Assembly: GCF_001989455.1 (NCBI RefSeq)
Contig: NZ_CP018346.1
Coordinates: 186,001 to 250,000, forward strand
Direction: 5' to 3'
From: Prochlorococcus sp. RS04
GTDB taxonomy: Bacteria > Cyanobacteriota > Cyanobacteriia > PCC-6307 > Cyanobiaceae
Length of the DNA stretch: 64,000 nt
Each line of letters begins with the position of its first letter. Positions within the stretch are counted from its first letter, which is position 1. Below the pieces are notes generated by a model that was given only the letters and a program-made list of their open reading frames with translations, did no database searches and was not told the origin of the DNA. The position numbers were made by a program, and so were the translations under genes. Positions 22,848 through 32,390 of the stretch are shown in pieces.

Positions 22848-23681
22848 CTAAAAAAATTTATCTTCTTCACAAATTTCACCAGACTCTGAATACCATCGAT
22901 GAGAAACATGCCTTAATTCCTTATCTTCAAATTCAATCCATGAAAAGTTAATTAGCAATTTCCCATCTTCATCAGTTTTATATCTTGGTACTACAGCAGT
23001 GTTGAAATAAATTGTTCCTTTGCTATCAATTTTAAACATCTCTCTTAAACCAAGATTTCTTTTAAGCCGGTTGTGCATATGACCAAAAATTACAACATCA
23101 ACTTTTCTTCTCTTTTGTATTTGAGAAATAGCAGCAGACAAATCTCTATCTCCCCAATCTAAAGAGGGTAATTTCCAGTCTTTCCCACAAATGCTTTTAG
23201 GCTCTGAACCTAAACCCGAAGGACCAGCATGAGACATAATTATTAGAGGTATTTCTTCAACAGTCTCTTCTGAACATTTGATAATTTTATTTATTGAATC
23301 TTGTTCTGTTATAGGTCCATAAACGCCTTTAACTTCTTTTGAAAGATAATAGCCGCCGCCAGAACTACATGGTCTAGCAGACAATAAATTTATTTGATTA
23401 TTAAAAACTTTCAAATCCCATGCACAATATTTTTGACCAAGAACACGTATCTGCTTTAAGAGAGTTTCACCTGTAGAATCTCTCCCTCTATCATGATTTC
23501 CTAAAATCACAAAAGTAGGAATTTTGATCTCATTGATTTTTTTAATTATTTTGACACTTCCATCAGAAATATCACCAACAAATAAAACAATATTTGGTTT
23601 GATAATCGATAAAACTTTCAAGTCTAATTCAGACCATTGACCATGACAGTCACCAACAATAGCAATTTTTAAATTTGTCAG
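22848..23681 (-). CDS. metallophosphoesterase (TIGR04168-like), 277 aa, apparent non-ATG start
   Basis: Calcineurin-like fold: IAIVGDCHGQWSELD (metal ligands D-x-H), FVGDISDG, ILGNHDRGRDS, SHAGPSGLG and FGHMHNRL are all present in order. The first motif lies upstream of the first TTG (23621), so the gene must start earlier, yet the frame offers no ATG, GTG or TTG before the upstream stop. I start at CTG 23681 (LTNLKIAIVGD), which may be read as Met. The family is conserved in cyanobacteria and plants; the substrate is unknown. Divergent from nadA with overlapping -10 regions. Confidence 0.8.
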   Translation of the reverse strand: MTNLKIAIVGDCHGQWSELDLKVLSIIKPNIVLFVGDISDGSVKIIKKINEIKIPTFVILGNHDRGRDSTGETLLKQIRVLGQKYCAWDLKVFNNQINLLSARPCSSGGGYYLSKEVKGVYGPITEQDSINKIIKCSEETVEEIPLIIMSHAGPSGLGSEPKSICGKDWKLPSLDWGDRDLSAAISQIQKRRKVDVVIFGHMHNRLKRNLGLREMFKIDSKGTIYFNTAVVPRYKTDEDGKLLINFSWIEFEDKELRHVSHRWYSESGEICEEDKFF

Positions 23682-23700
23682 AATTTTTTCTGTTTAAAGG

Positions 23701-23708
23701 CATATAAT
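23701..23708. promoter_or_regulatory. overlapping divergent -10 elements between metallophosphoesterase and nadA
   Basis: TATAAT (23703-23708) on the plus strand and TATATG (23706-23701) on the minus strand are offset by two bases. Start sites predicted from them leave only about 13-16 bases before the putative CTG starts at 23681 and 23731. The two promoters cannot be occupied at the same time. Confidence 0.45.
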
Positions 23709-23730
23709 CTATTTAGAGATATTCTAAATC

Positions 23731-24699
23731 CTGACCAGTATAACTTCTACTGCAAAACAGAAATCAGTTCAAAACGAAGAGGATTTGATTTCTGAAATAA
23801 AGGAGCGTTGCGAAAAAGCTAATGCAATTATTCTTGCGCACTATTATCAAGCTCCAGAGATTCAGGAAATTGCAGATTTTATTGGCGATTCATTAGATCT
23901 ATCTAGGAAAGCTGCAAATAATGACGCAGATATAATAATTTTTTGCGGTGTGCACTTTATGGCCGAAACCGCAAAAATACTTAGCCCTAATAAAACAGTC
24001 CTATTACCAGATATTGACGCAGGATGCTCATTAGCAGACGATTGTCCTTCAGATAAATTTCAAAAATTCAGGGAAGAAAATCCAGATCACTATGTCGTAA
24101 GTTATATAAATTGTACTGCAGAAGTAAAAGCTCAAAGTGATCTGATATGTACAAGCAGTAATGCAGTCTCATTAATTAAAAAGATACCTGAAGATAAAAA
24201 GATAATATTTGCGCCAGATCAGAACCTTGGGAGGTGGGTACAGAAAAATTCAGGAAGAGATCTTAAATTATGGCCTGGCAGCTGCATTGTTCATGAATCA
24301 TTTAGTGAAGAAGCACTTCTAAAATTAAAATATCAAAATCCAGGATCAAAAGTAATTGCTCATCCTGAATGTAGTCAAAATTTACTAATTCTCTCAGACT
24401 TTATTGGATCAACAAGTAAGCTGCTTGATTTCGTAAGTAAAGATCCATCTAAAACTTATATGGTACTAACTGAACCTGGAATAATCCATCAAATGAAAAA
24501 GAAAGAACCTAATAAAATTTTTATTGAAGTCCCAGATGTAGAAGGTTGTAAATGTAACGAGTGTCCATATATGAAATTAAATACTTTAGAAAAAATTCTT
24601 GATTGTTTGAAAAATAATTCCCCGTCTATCGAACTAGACCCAGAAATAATAAAAAGAGCTTATGTGCCAATAAAGAGAATGCTGGATATGAGTAATTAA
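23731..24699 (+). CDS. nadA: quinolinate synthase, 304-322 aa
   Basis: NadA condenses iminoaspartate with DHAP to quinolinate for NAD synthesis and carries a [4Fe-4S] cluster. Seen: ILAHYYQAPEIQEIADFIGD, FCGVHFMAETAKILSP, LLPDIDAGCSLADDCP, HPECSQN and the final GCKCNECPYMKLNT, which includes cluster cysteines. A TTG at 23785 would give a complete core (MISEIKERCEKANA), but 18 additional protein-like residues lie upstream in frame (TSITSTAKQKSVQNEEDL) beginning at a CTG at 23731, just 23 bases after a TATAAT. I give the longer frame; the start is uncertain. Confidence 0.92.
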   Translation: MTSITSTAKQKSVQNEEDLISEIKERCEKANAIILAHYYQAPEIQEIADFIGDSLDLSRKAANNDADIIIFCGVHFMAETAKILSPNKTVLLPDIDAGCSLADDCPSDKFQKFREENPDHYVVSYINCTAEVKAQSDLICTSSNAVSLIKKIPEDKKIIFAPDQNLGRWVQKNSGRDLKLWPGSCIVHESFSEEALLKLKYQNPGSKVIAHPECSQNLLILSDFIGSTSKLLDFVSKDPSKTYMVLTEPGIIHQMKKKEPNKIFIEVPDVEGCKCNECPYMKLNTLEKILDCLKNNSPSIELDPEIIKRAYVPIKRMLDMSN

Positions 24700-26030
24700 T
24701 TTAATGAAAATACTTTATCTTCCTTATTAATTTTTAGGAATGCATTAAGATTTGTAGTGTCAGGATTAAATTCACTTATCTGATTCTTTCTATTAATTAT
24801 ATTTATTAGCTCTTTTTCACCAGCTCTATATTGTTTATCTTTTCTCGTTCCTATCTCTCTTTGGAGTATAGGGTTTATATTCATTTTTACTTCTATGTCT
24901 GGAATAATTCCAGATTTGTTTATATCAGTGCCGTTCGGAGTTAAATACTTAGCAACTGTAACAGTTAGACCTGAACCATCAACTAATGTTCTCATAGATT
25001 GAACTAGACCTTTACCAAATGTTTTTTTCCCAACTAATTTTCCTCTTTTGTTGTCCTTTATTGCACCAGAGACTATTTCACTAGCACTAGCAGAACCCTC
25101 ATTAACCAACACAACTAAGGGCTTTTTTGTTAAAGCTTGACCGTTTCCTTTTTTTGTTTCTTTTAAACCATCTTTACTTACAGTGCTTACTATTACTCCT
25201 TTGTTAATGAAGTGCCTTGAGATATCAATGCTTGATTCTAATAAACCTCCAGGATTACTTCTCAAGTCAAGAACATATCCTGCGACTTTTTTTGTTTCTA
25301 AATCCTTAATAGCATCTCTAGTCTCTTTTGATGCATTTGCATTAAATTGTTTAATCCTTACATAGCCAATTGATAAGCCGTTTTTGGTTTGATTGACTTT
25401 ACTTGATACAGATTTTATTTCAATTTTTTCTCTTGATAAAATCTTAAAAAAGGAATTAGAACCTCTAAGAATTTCAAGCTTTACTTTAGTACCTCTTTGT
25501 CCTCTTATTAATTTCACGGCCTCCTCAATATTCATACCTTCAGTAGAAATATCATCTATGGATAATATTTTATCTCTAGCTTTAATTCCAGCATCAAAGG
25601 CAGGGGTGCCCTCTATGGGAGAAATAATTATTAAATCATCAGATTCTTTATCTTTAACTATTTGGATACCAACTCCAGTTAATTCACCAGAGGTATCGAT
25701 TCTCATTTGATTAAATTCCTTAGGTTCTAAAAATCTTGTATAAGAATCATCTAAGTTAGAAAGCATATCTCTAATCGCATCATATGCTTCATTGCTATCT
25801 GAATATGTTTTTGATAAAACTTCTTTTCTTAGATTAATCCAATTGGACTTTTGAAATTTGCCGCTTGAATCAAGAAAATCTCTATATACAATTTGCCAAA
25901 CATGATCAATTACTTCTTTATAACTATTATTTAAAACTGTTGCCTCTGCAAAATTATTTAAGAATAGTCCAGAAAAGGATGTCGCAAACAGAAATATAAA
26001 TTTTTTTTTAAGCAATTTTCTTATTTTCAA
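24696..26030 (-). CDS. ctpA: carboxyl-terminal processing protease CtpA, 444 aa
   Basis: CtpA matures the D1 protein of photosystem II by removing its C-terminal extension in the thylakoid lumen. An N-terminal signal sequence (to about residue 30), a PDZ domain (about 105-190, with GVGIQI and PAFDAGIKARDKIL) and a tail-specific protease domain are present. The Ser/Lys dyad matches S315 in NEGSASASE and K340 in KKTFGKG. GYVLDLRSNPGGLL is a family hallmark. Overlaps nadA convergently by 4 bases. Cyanobacteria may have several Ctp paralogues, so the D1 role is likely but not proven. Confidence 0.9.
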   Translation of the reverse strand: MKIRKLLKKKFIFLFATSFSGLFLNNFAEATVLNNSYKEVIDHVWQIVYRDFLDSSGKFQKSNWINLRKEVLSKTYSDSNEAYDAIRDMLSNLDDSYTRFLEPKEFNQMRIDTSGELTGVGIQIVKDKESDDLIIISPIEGTPAFDAGIKARDKILSIDDISTEGMNIEEAVKLIRGQRGTKVKLEILRGSNSFFKILSREKIEIKSVSSKVNQTKNGLSIGYVRIKQFNANASKETRDAIKDLETKKVAGYVLDLRSNPGGLLESSIDISRHFINKGVIVSTVSKDGLKETKKGNGQALTKKPLVVLVNEGSASASEIVSGAIKDNKRGKLVGKKTFGKGLVQSMRTLVDGSGLTVTVAKYLTPNGTDINKSGIIPDIEVKMNINPILQREIGTRKDKQYRAGEKELINIINRKNQISEFNPDTTNLNAFLKINKEDKVFSLN

Positions 26031-26091
26031 ATAATTCGATATTTTTTATTATAAAAAGAATTTATTTATAATTCAAAATTTTGACAAATCC

Positions 26092-27309
26092 TTAAGGATC
26101 AATCCACTTCCCATCATCCTTAATAAGTTGGATTAATGCATTAACCCCCTCATCTTCAGGTACTCTTTTTATCTCTTCTTTCCTTCTATATAAGGCAATA
26201 GTTCCTTTACCTTTTCCAACATAACCATAATCAGCATCTGCCATTTCTCCTGGCCCATTAACAATACATCCCATTATTGCTATATCTAGACCCGTTAAAT
26301 GTGAGGTGGCGTTCCTAACTTTATCTACAACTTCTTCTAGATTGAAAAGTGTTCTACCACAACTAGGGCAACTGATATATTCAACCATTGTTTTTCTTAA
26401 TCCTAAAGATTGCAAAATTGAATAGCACACTGGTATTTCCTTTTCTGGAGCTTCTGTTAAGGAAACCCTGATGGTATCTCCTAATCCCTCTGCTAAAAGC
26501 GTTCCAATTCCAGCAGTACTTTTAATCCTTCCATAATCACCATCACCAGCTTCGGTCACTCCCAAATGTAAGGGATAGTTATATCCTTCTGAGTCAAGCC
26601 TGTCTGCAATCATTCTGTAAGCTGCCATCATGACAGGAGCCCTAGAAGCTTTCATAGAAATAATAATGTTATGAAAATCAAGCTCATCACATATTTTGAC
26701 GAACTCCATCGCAGATTCTGTCATTCCTAATGGCGTATCTCCATAAGTAAAAAGCATCCTCTCAGATAGAGACCCATGATTAACTCCAATCCTTAGAGCT
26801 TTGTTTTCAGCCTTTAAAACTTCAACTAAAGGGGTAAATCTTTTAAGTATTGTTTGCTTAATAGTTTCAAATTCCTCATCTGTATATTCAGTTCTTGTAG
26901 GGTCTGATTTTTCAAAAACAAACAATCCAGGATTAATTCTTACTTTATCAACATGTTTTGCAACTTCCATTGCAATTTTCATACCATTATGGTGAACATC
27001 AGCCACCAAGGGGGTGTTGATATTATTTTCTAATAATTTTGCCTTTATATCTCCTACTGCTTTGGCATGTGCTAAGGAAGGAACAGTTAACCTTACTATT
27101 TCACAACCCACATCATGAAGTCTTTTGATAGCTAAGTAAGCATTTTCGACATCCATTGTATCTTCATTTATCATCGACTGAACTCTTACTGGATAATCAC
27201 TTCCAATAGCTACATCGCCCACCATTACTGTTCTAGTTATCCTTCTCTCAATATGAGTTGAATATCTTTTGGAGAGACTATTAACCTCTTTTGATTGAGT
27301 TAATGACAT
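26092..27309 (-). CDS. ispG: (E)-4-hydroxy-3-methylbut-2-enyl-diphosphate synthase, 405 aa
   Basis: IspG (GcpE) reduces MEcPP to HMBPP in the MEP isoprenoid pathway, using a [4Fe-4S] cluster and, in cyanobacteria, ferredoxin. Seen: VRQSM-type start ([13 protein letters not shown]), [31 protein letters not shown], cluster ligands in [11 protein letters not shown] and [11 protein letters not shown]. The short cyanobacterial form without the plant insert. Convergent overlap is absent; it is preceded by the uracil-DNA glycosylase gene on the same strand. Confidence 0.95.
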   Translation of the reverse strand: MSLTQSKEVNSLSKRYSTHIERRITRTVMVGDVAIGSDYPVRVQSMINEDTMDVENAYLAIKRLHDVGCEIVRLTVPSLAHAKAVGDIKAKLLENNINTPLVADVHHNGMKIAMEVAKHVDKVRINPGLFVFEKSDPTRTEYTDEEFETIKQTILKRFTPLVEVLKAENKALRIGVNHGSLSERMLFTYGDTPLGMTESAMEFVKICDELDFHNIIISMKASRAPVMMAAYRMIADRLDSEGYNYPLHLGVTEAGDGDYGRIKSTAGIGTLLAEGLGDTIRVSLTEAPEKEIPVCYSILQSLGLRKTMVEYISCPSCGRTLFNLEEVVDKVRNATSHLTGLDIAIMGCIVNGPGEMADADYGYVGKGKGTIALYRRKEEIKRVPEDEGVNALIQLIKDDGKWIDP

Positions 27310-27344
27310 TAAAATTCTTGATATTCAAAAAGGATTTCACTAAA

Positions 27345-27848
27345 TTATACGGCATATAGTTTACCACTTACATTCTCTAGGTCTTTCAAAGTTAGATAGT
27401 AAGGTTTATTGATTTCTTTTGAAGGAAATCTCAACAAATAAGATGGATGAAAAATTACCATAATTTCTCTCCCATCTTTTTTAATCCATTGACCTCTTAA
27501 ATTACTTATAGGATCTTTAACTTCTAAAATAGCTTTCATAGCAGTAGAACCAGTAAGTAATATAAATTTTGGGTCGACTAACTTTATTTGCTGTAATAAC
27601 CAAGGTTTATGAATATTAATTTCTCTAGCAGTGGGTTTTCTATTATTTGGTGGACGACATTTAATTACATTACAAAAATAAACATCCTTCTTATAATCAA
27701 TTCCAGCTTGTATTAATAATTCGTTTAATAACTTACCAGATTTACCTACATAAGGTTTTCCTTCTAAATCTTCCTGTGCTCCAGGTGCCTCACCAATTAC
27801 TAACAAATCTGCAAATACACTTCCTCTCCCAATTACTAATCTTTTCAC
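27345..27848 (-). CDS. family-4-type uracil-DNA glycosylase lacking Fe-S ligands, 167 aa
   Basis: Seen: IGEAPGAQEDLEGKPYVGKS with the catalytic/uracil-pocket G-E-A-P-G, CNVIKCRPPNNRKPT, ILLTGSTAMKAIL and the IFHPSYLLR ending, all family-4 (UDGa/UDG-4) hallmarks. The normal family has four cluster cysteines: two in an N-terminal CxxC, one in KCRPP and one in the C-x-P-W-L block. Here the frame begins at GTG 27848 (MKRLVIGRGS), after the place where CxxC would be, and the second block reads HKPWLLQ, with His for Cys. The cluster probably cannot form. A same-strand ispG follows after 35 bases. Confidence 0.85.
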   Translation of the reverse strand: MKRLVIGRGSVFADLLVIGEAPGAQEDLEGKPYVGKSGKLLNELLIQAGIDYKKDVYFCNVIKCRPPNNRKPTAREINIHKPWLLQQIKLVDPKFILLTGSTAMKAILEVKDPISNLRGQWIKKDGREIMVIFHPSYLLRFPSKEINKPYYLTLKDLENVSGKLYAV

Positions 27849-28009
27849 CGAAGATAAAACTTTAAATATTTTTATCTTAAGAACTCAAAACATGAAAATA
27901 AAATAGATTAAGAAAATGAACTAAATTAAACCATAGTGTGATAGTTTTATTTATTCTTAATTTATGCATTTGTCATTATTAAAAGTCATATTTGAAAAGT
28001 CATAAGTCA

Positions 28010-29188
28010 ATGAGTCAAGTTAATTTATCTGATCGGGCACTTGCAATTGAGCCTTCTCTTACATTGCAGATAAGTGCTAAAGCAAATCAATTATCTGCAG
28101 AAGGAGTAGATATTTGCAATTTAAGTGCAGGTGAACCTGATTTTGATGCCCCAAAAGAAGTTATAGAGGCTACAAGTAAAGCTATATTTGATGGATTTAC
28201 AAAATACGGACCCGCAGCGGGGAATTTAGATCTCCGAAAAGCAATTGCAAATAAACTTCAAATTCAAAACGATTTAAATTATGAATTTGAAAATGTAATG
28301 GTCACAAATGGTGCTAAGCAAGCAATATATAATCTTTTCCAAGTCTTGTTAAATATTGGAGACGAAGTTATTATTCCTTCTCCATATTGGTTAAGTTATC
28401 CCCAGATGGTTAGATTGGCGGGTGGGAAGCCAATTTTTACAAATTCTTCTGCAGAAGATGGATTCAAAATAAATATAGAAGATTTGAAGTCTAAAATCTC
28501 TTCAAAAACTAAATTTATAATTATCAATTCTCCCAATAACCCTACTGGAAGAGTTATGTCAAAGGAAGAATTATTACAAATTGCCGATTTAGCTAGAGAA
28601 AATCCAAATATCAATATTCTTTCTGATGAGATTTACGAACTAATCCTTAAAAAAGAATTTAAACACTACAGTTTATCTTCATTAGCAAATGACTTAAAAG
28701 ATAGAATTTTTATAATAAATGGGTTTGCGAAAGGATGGGCTATGACTGGCTGGAGGATAGGTTATTTAGTAGGTCCCAAAGATGTAATCAAAGCATCCTC
28801 AGCATTACAAAGTCAAAGTACAAGTAATGTTTGCTCTTTTGTTCAAAAAGGTGCTTTAGAGGCTTTAAAAATTAATAATGAGTATTTTTCAATGATAAAT
28901 AGCCATTATGATCAAAGACGAAGACTTCTCTATGAGGGCCTTAATAATATAAATGGGATTTATATTGAAGAACCTAACGGAGCATTTTACACATTTCCAA
29001 AATTACCCAACTCCTCAATTACTTCTGTTGATTTCTGCAATAAAGCTCTTCAAGATTACGGATTAGTTGTTGTACCTGGAAAAGCTTTTGGAGCTGATCA
29101 ATGTATAAGAATATCTTGTGCAGCTTCAGAGATTAAAATAAAAGATGGACTAAAGAGGTTTGAAAAGGCAATCTCTGAATACTATTAA
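28010..29188 (+). CDS. aspC: aspartate aminotransferase-family PLP enzyme, 392 aa
   Basis: Fold type I class I aminotransferase. The start LSAGEPDFDAP-K, then PYWLSYPQM, INSPNNPTGRVM, LSDEIYE and the PLP Lys in GFAKGWAMTGWRIGYL are all clear, and the C-terminal ISCAASEIKI follows. Start taken at ATG 28010 (MSQVNLSDRALA); a TTG six codons earlier is possible. Likely aspartate/prephenate aminotransferase of the AspC-Ib branch; exact specificity is inferred. Confidence 0.88.
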   Translation: MSQVNLSDRALAIEPSLTLQISAKANQLSAEGVDICNLSAGEPDFDAPKEVIEATSKAIFDGFTKYGPAAGNLDLRKAIANKLQIQNDLNYEFENVMVTNGAKQAIYNLFQVLLNIGDEVIIPSPYWLSYPQMVRLAGGKPIFTNSSAEDGFKINIEDLKSKISSKTKFIIINSPNNPTGRVMSKEELLQIADLARENPNINILSDEIYELILKKEFKHYSLSSLANDLKDRIFIINGFAKGWAMTGWRIGYLVGPKDVIKASSALQSQSTSNVCSFVQKGALEALKINNEYFSMINSHYDQRRRLLYEGLNNINGIYIEEPNGAFYTFPKLPNSSITSVDFCNKALQDYGLVVVPGKAFGADQCIRISCAASEIKIKDGLKRFEKAISEYY

Positions 29189-29200
29189 ATTAACTAAGTT

Positions 29201-30094
29201 ATGTTTAATTTAAAGAGTTTCCTAGTAAGTGCATCTCTATTATTTTCTGTTTCTTCATCACCTGTATTTTCAAATCCCAAAGTTTTAAAAGTTGGAGCAA
29301 TACCTGATCAAAACCAAGATGTTTTGGACAAAAGATTTAATTTATTTTCAAAAGAATTATCCAAACAACTTGATGTAGAAGTTAAATACATTCCTGTTAT
29401 TAATTATGTTGCAGCAGTAACTGGATTTAGAACTAAAGATTTAGATTTAGTTTGGTTTGGAGGTTTATCAGGAGTTCAAGCAAGATTACAAACACCTAAT
29501 TCAATTGTCATAGCTCAAAGAGATATCGATAAGGAATTTAAAAGTGTTTTTATAGTAAATAAAAATTTAGAACTTAACTCAATTTCAAACATTAAAGGAC
29601 TTAAAAAACTTAAGAATTTAAGATTTACTTTTGGCTCTGAAAACTCAACTTCTGGAAGATTAATGCCAGAATATTTTTTAAATCAAGCAGGGGTAGAAAT
29701 TAAACATTTTAAAGGAAAAAAAGCAGGTTTTAGTGGGAGTCATGATGCCACTTTAGCTTTAGTTAATAGTGGGGCATTTGATGCTGGAGCTTTAAATAAA
29801 CTGGTTTGGGAAAACAATCTTAAAAATAATCCCAAAAGAACAAGTAATTCAGAATTATTCTGGATCACACCAGAATATGTTGACTATCATTGGGTAGCTC
29901 AAGGTGATCTTGAAAATAGATTCGGGGAAGGGTTTACAAAAGAACTTACATCAGTAATTCTAAATTTAGATACAAAGCAAAAATCACATAAACAGATATT
30001 AGATATGTTCAATGCAAAAAGATTTATAAAGGCAGAATCAAAACAATATAAAAATATAGAGGAAATCGGGAGGAAATTAAATAAAATTAGATGA
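29201..30094 (+). CDS. phnD: phosphonate/phosphite-binding protein of ABC transporter, 297 aa
   Basis: Signal peptide (residues 1-24), then a PhnD-type substrate-binding domain: LKVGAIPDQNQDVLDKRF, VNYVAAVTGFRTKDLDLVWF, FTFGSENSTSGRLMPEYFL and the GSHDATLALVNSGAFDAGAL ligand region. Prochlorococcus PhnD1 proteins are known to bind methylphosphonate and inorganic phosphite; which one this copy prefers cannot be told. Its stop overlaps the PhnC start (four bases), so the three genes form an operon. There is no ptxD or C-P lyase gene in the window. Confidence 0.92.
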   Translation: MFNLKSFLVSASLLFSVSSSPVFSNPKVLKVGAIPDQNQDVLDKRFNLFSKELSKQLDVEVKYIPVINYVAAVTGFRTKDLDLVWFGGLSGVQARLQTPNSIVIAQRDIDKEFKSVFIVNKNLELNSISNIKGLKKLKNLRFTFGSENSTSGRLMPEYFLNQAGVEIKHFKGKKAGFSGSHDATLALVNSGAFDAGALNKLVWENNLKNNPKRTSNSELFWITPEYVDYHWVAQGDLENRFGEGFTKELTSVILNLDTKQKSHKQILDMFNAKRFIKAESKQYKNIEEIGRKLNKIR

Positions 30095-30834
30095 ATAATA
30101 ATACTGTCTTAGAATTAGAAAATATTTCTTATAAATACAAAAATGATCTGATTCTTAATAAAGTAAATCTAAAAATAAATTCTGGGGAAAAAATTGCACT
30201 TTTAGGTAAAAGCGGTTCAGGAAAAACTACACTTATATCAATACTTAATGGCACTATCAAGCCAACTCAAGGTGAGGTTAAATTATTCAATAAAAGTTTC
30301 GAGGAATTAGATAGAAAGCAGAAAAGTAAAATAACAACTATATGGCAAGATTTAAGATTAATAGAAGATCTCTCTGCAGAACAAAATGTTAATTGTGGAC
30401 TACTAGCGGAAAACAATTTTTATTTCGCTTTTAAAAATTTACTAAATATAAGTTCTTTTAAGAAGGCGCATAAATATATGAAATTATGTAGACTTCATAC
30501 CTCTATTTACGATAAAAAAATCAGAAAACTATCTGGGGGGCAAAAACAAAGGGTGGCTATAGCTAGATCATTAATTCAAGAATCAAATATATTACTTGCA
30601 GATGAGCCTTTTAATAATCTAGATCCCAAATTGATAACAACAATTAAAAACCTTCTGCTAGAAAATGTAGATAAAAATAATACAAAAAAATCCCCAAAGA
30701 CAGTATTAGTTGCATTACATAGATTAGATTTACTGAACGATTTCGATAAAGTTATTGGAATAAGGGATGGTAAAATTTTTTTCAATATCAAAAGAAATAA
30801 CTTAAAGAAGATTCATTTAGAGGAAATATTTTAA
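30091..30834 (+). CDS. phnC: phosphonate ABC transporter ATPase, 247 aa
   Basis: ABC ATPase with Walker A ([13 protein letters not shown]), signature LSGGQKQRVAIARS and Walker B (LLADEPF). The family's D-loop is present (NNLDPKL). Sits between phnD and phnE with overlap upstream and a four-base gap downstream. Powers uptake together with the PhnE permease. Confidence 0.92.
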   Translation: MNNNTVLELENISYKYKNDLILNKVNLKINSGEKIALLGKSGSGKTTLISILNGTIKPTQGEVKLFNKSFEELDRKQKSKITTIWQDLRLIEDLSAEQNVNCGLLAENNFYFAFKNLLNISSFKKAHKYMKLCRLHTSIYDKKIRKLSGGQKQRVAIARSLIQESNILLADEPFNNLDPKLITTIKNLLLENVDKNNTKKSPKTVLVALHRLDLLNDFDKVIGIRDGKIFFNIKRNNLKKIHLEEIF

Positions 30835-30838
30835 TTAG

Positions 30839-32341
30839 TTGAACAAATTAAAATTAAACTATACCTCATTATCTTTTCTTCCAATTTTGGTATGCATACC
30901 TCTAGGGTATCAATTAATAAACAATATTCATTTTGGAGGATTTAAATTATTCCAAGATTTCTTAATTTCTGCATTTAATCCCAAGATCGATAATGAAATT
31001 ATTATTACCGTAATTAAGCGATTAAATGAAACTATTTTAATTGGTTTTTTTAGTTGGTTAGTAAGTATTATTTTTGGAGCAATTTTTGGAATAATTTCCT
31101 CAAATATTTTTTATAAAATCTTTAATATTCCAAATTTTTTCTACCGCATTATAAGGTTTTTTCTAACAATAATTAGATCTATACACGAAGTGGTTTGGGG
31201 AATACTATTAATGCAAATATATGGAATAAATTTTTCGATAGGAATAATAGCTATATGTATACCTTATATTGCTGTAAATTCAAAAGTTTTTGCTGAACAA
31301 TTAGAAACTATTGACTACAAAAGTTTTGAATCTATAAATCAAATAAATGCACCTAAATTTTCTTCTTTACTAACTTTAATATGGAATCCAATAATAAATA
31401 CATTTAAAAACTTTGGTTTATATCGATTAGAGTGTTCAATAAGAAGTACTGTGATTCTAGGACTTTTTGGGATTGGAGGAATAGGTACCAGTATTTTTTT
31501 ATCTTTCCAAACTTTAAATTTTAGAGAGTTATGGACTTATTTATGGTCCTTAGCAATTTTGATAATTCTTTCTGGATTAATATTCAAAAAAATAAAATTT
31601 AATACTACAAATAAAATCCTATCTATTTTTTTTATTGCAGTTTTTTTCATAACAATTTTATTTTCTTTTTCATATTTTCTTTATTTTATTTTTAATAATA
31701 ATTTTAAAAATTTTAATTCCATTAATTCTCTAATTAAATCAAGCTCAGAATTAGGATTATTTGATTTCTTAAAACTTATATTGGAAACAATAATTTTAAG
31801 TCTTTTATCAACATCAATCGCAATTAGTTTACCTCCATTGGTAATAGGAATTTTTAACAACAATACTTCTAAAATTCTTATCAAAACTTTTGCATTTTTA
31901 TTACGTTTAATACCTACACCTGTAATACTTCTAATTCTATTAACTTTTAATAATCCTTCTTTATCTTTAGCCGCTTTAACATTAGGTCTACACAACGCTG
32001 GCATTACAAGCAAATTACTTTTTACAAATCTAGAAAGCCAAGACAGGAAAAATTACATTGCGATGAAATCTCTAGGAATTTCAAAAAAGACTAGTTGGCT
32101 TTTAGGTTTATTTTCTCAACAAGCAAAAAGTTACTTAGCATATTGCGCTTATAGATCTGACATTATTATTAGAGAAACTGCAATTGTCGGAGTTATCGGA
32201 AGTGTTGGTCTAGGTTGGCAATTGCAAGAATCACTAAGTTCCTTCGCATGGCAAGAAGTTACCATAGTTTTAATAGCTTATAGCTCCATCGCAATAGTTG
32301 GCGAATTAATAAATGGTAAAATCAAAAATAGTTTAACTTGA
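30839..32341 (+). CDS. phnE: double-length phosphonate ABC permease, 500 aa
   Basis: Starts at TTG, four bases after phnC. About twelve membrane helices in two halves, each with the permease EAA-like loop: first half around SKVFAEQLETIDYKSFESIN, second half around LESQDRKNYIAMKSLGISKK (GITSKLLFTNLESQ). Both halves resemble PhnE, so a single chain likely forms the whole pore (fused permease), unlike the usual dimer of about 270-residue subunits. The second half carries the better-conserved C-terminal IVGVIGSVGLGWQL. Confidence 0.88.
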   Translation: MNKLKLNYTSLSFLPILVCIPLGYQLINNIHFGGFKLFQDFLISAFNPKIDNEIIITVIKRLNETILIGFFSWLVSIIFGAIFGIISSNIFYKIFNIPNFFYRIIRFFLTIIRSIHEVVWGILLMQIYGINFSIGIIAICIPYIAVNSKVFAEQLETIDYKSFESINQINAPKFSSLLTLIWNPIINTFKNFGLYRLECSIRSTVILGLFGIGGIGTSIFLSFQTLNFRELWTYLWSLAILIILSGLIFKKIKFNTTNKILSIFFIAVFFITILFSFSYFLYFIFNNNFKNFNSINSLIKSSSELGLFDFLKLILETIILSLLSTSIAISLPPLVIGIFNNNTSKILIKTFAFLLRLIPTPVILLILLTFNNPSLSLAALTLGLHNAGITSKLLFTNLESQDRKNYIAMKSLGISKKTSWLLGLFSQQAKSYLAYCAYRSDIIIRETAIVGVIGSVGLGWQLQESLSSFAWQEVTIVLIAYSSIAIVGELINGKIKNSLT

Positions 32342-32390
32342 TTTGTAAGAATAATTTGTTGAATCAAGTAATTATTTTTTTCCGGTTATA

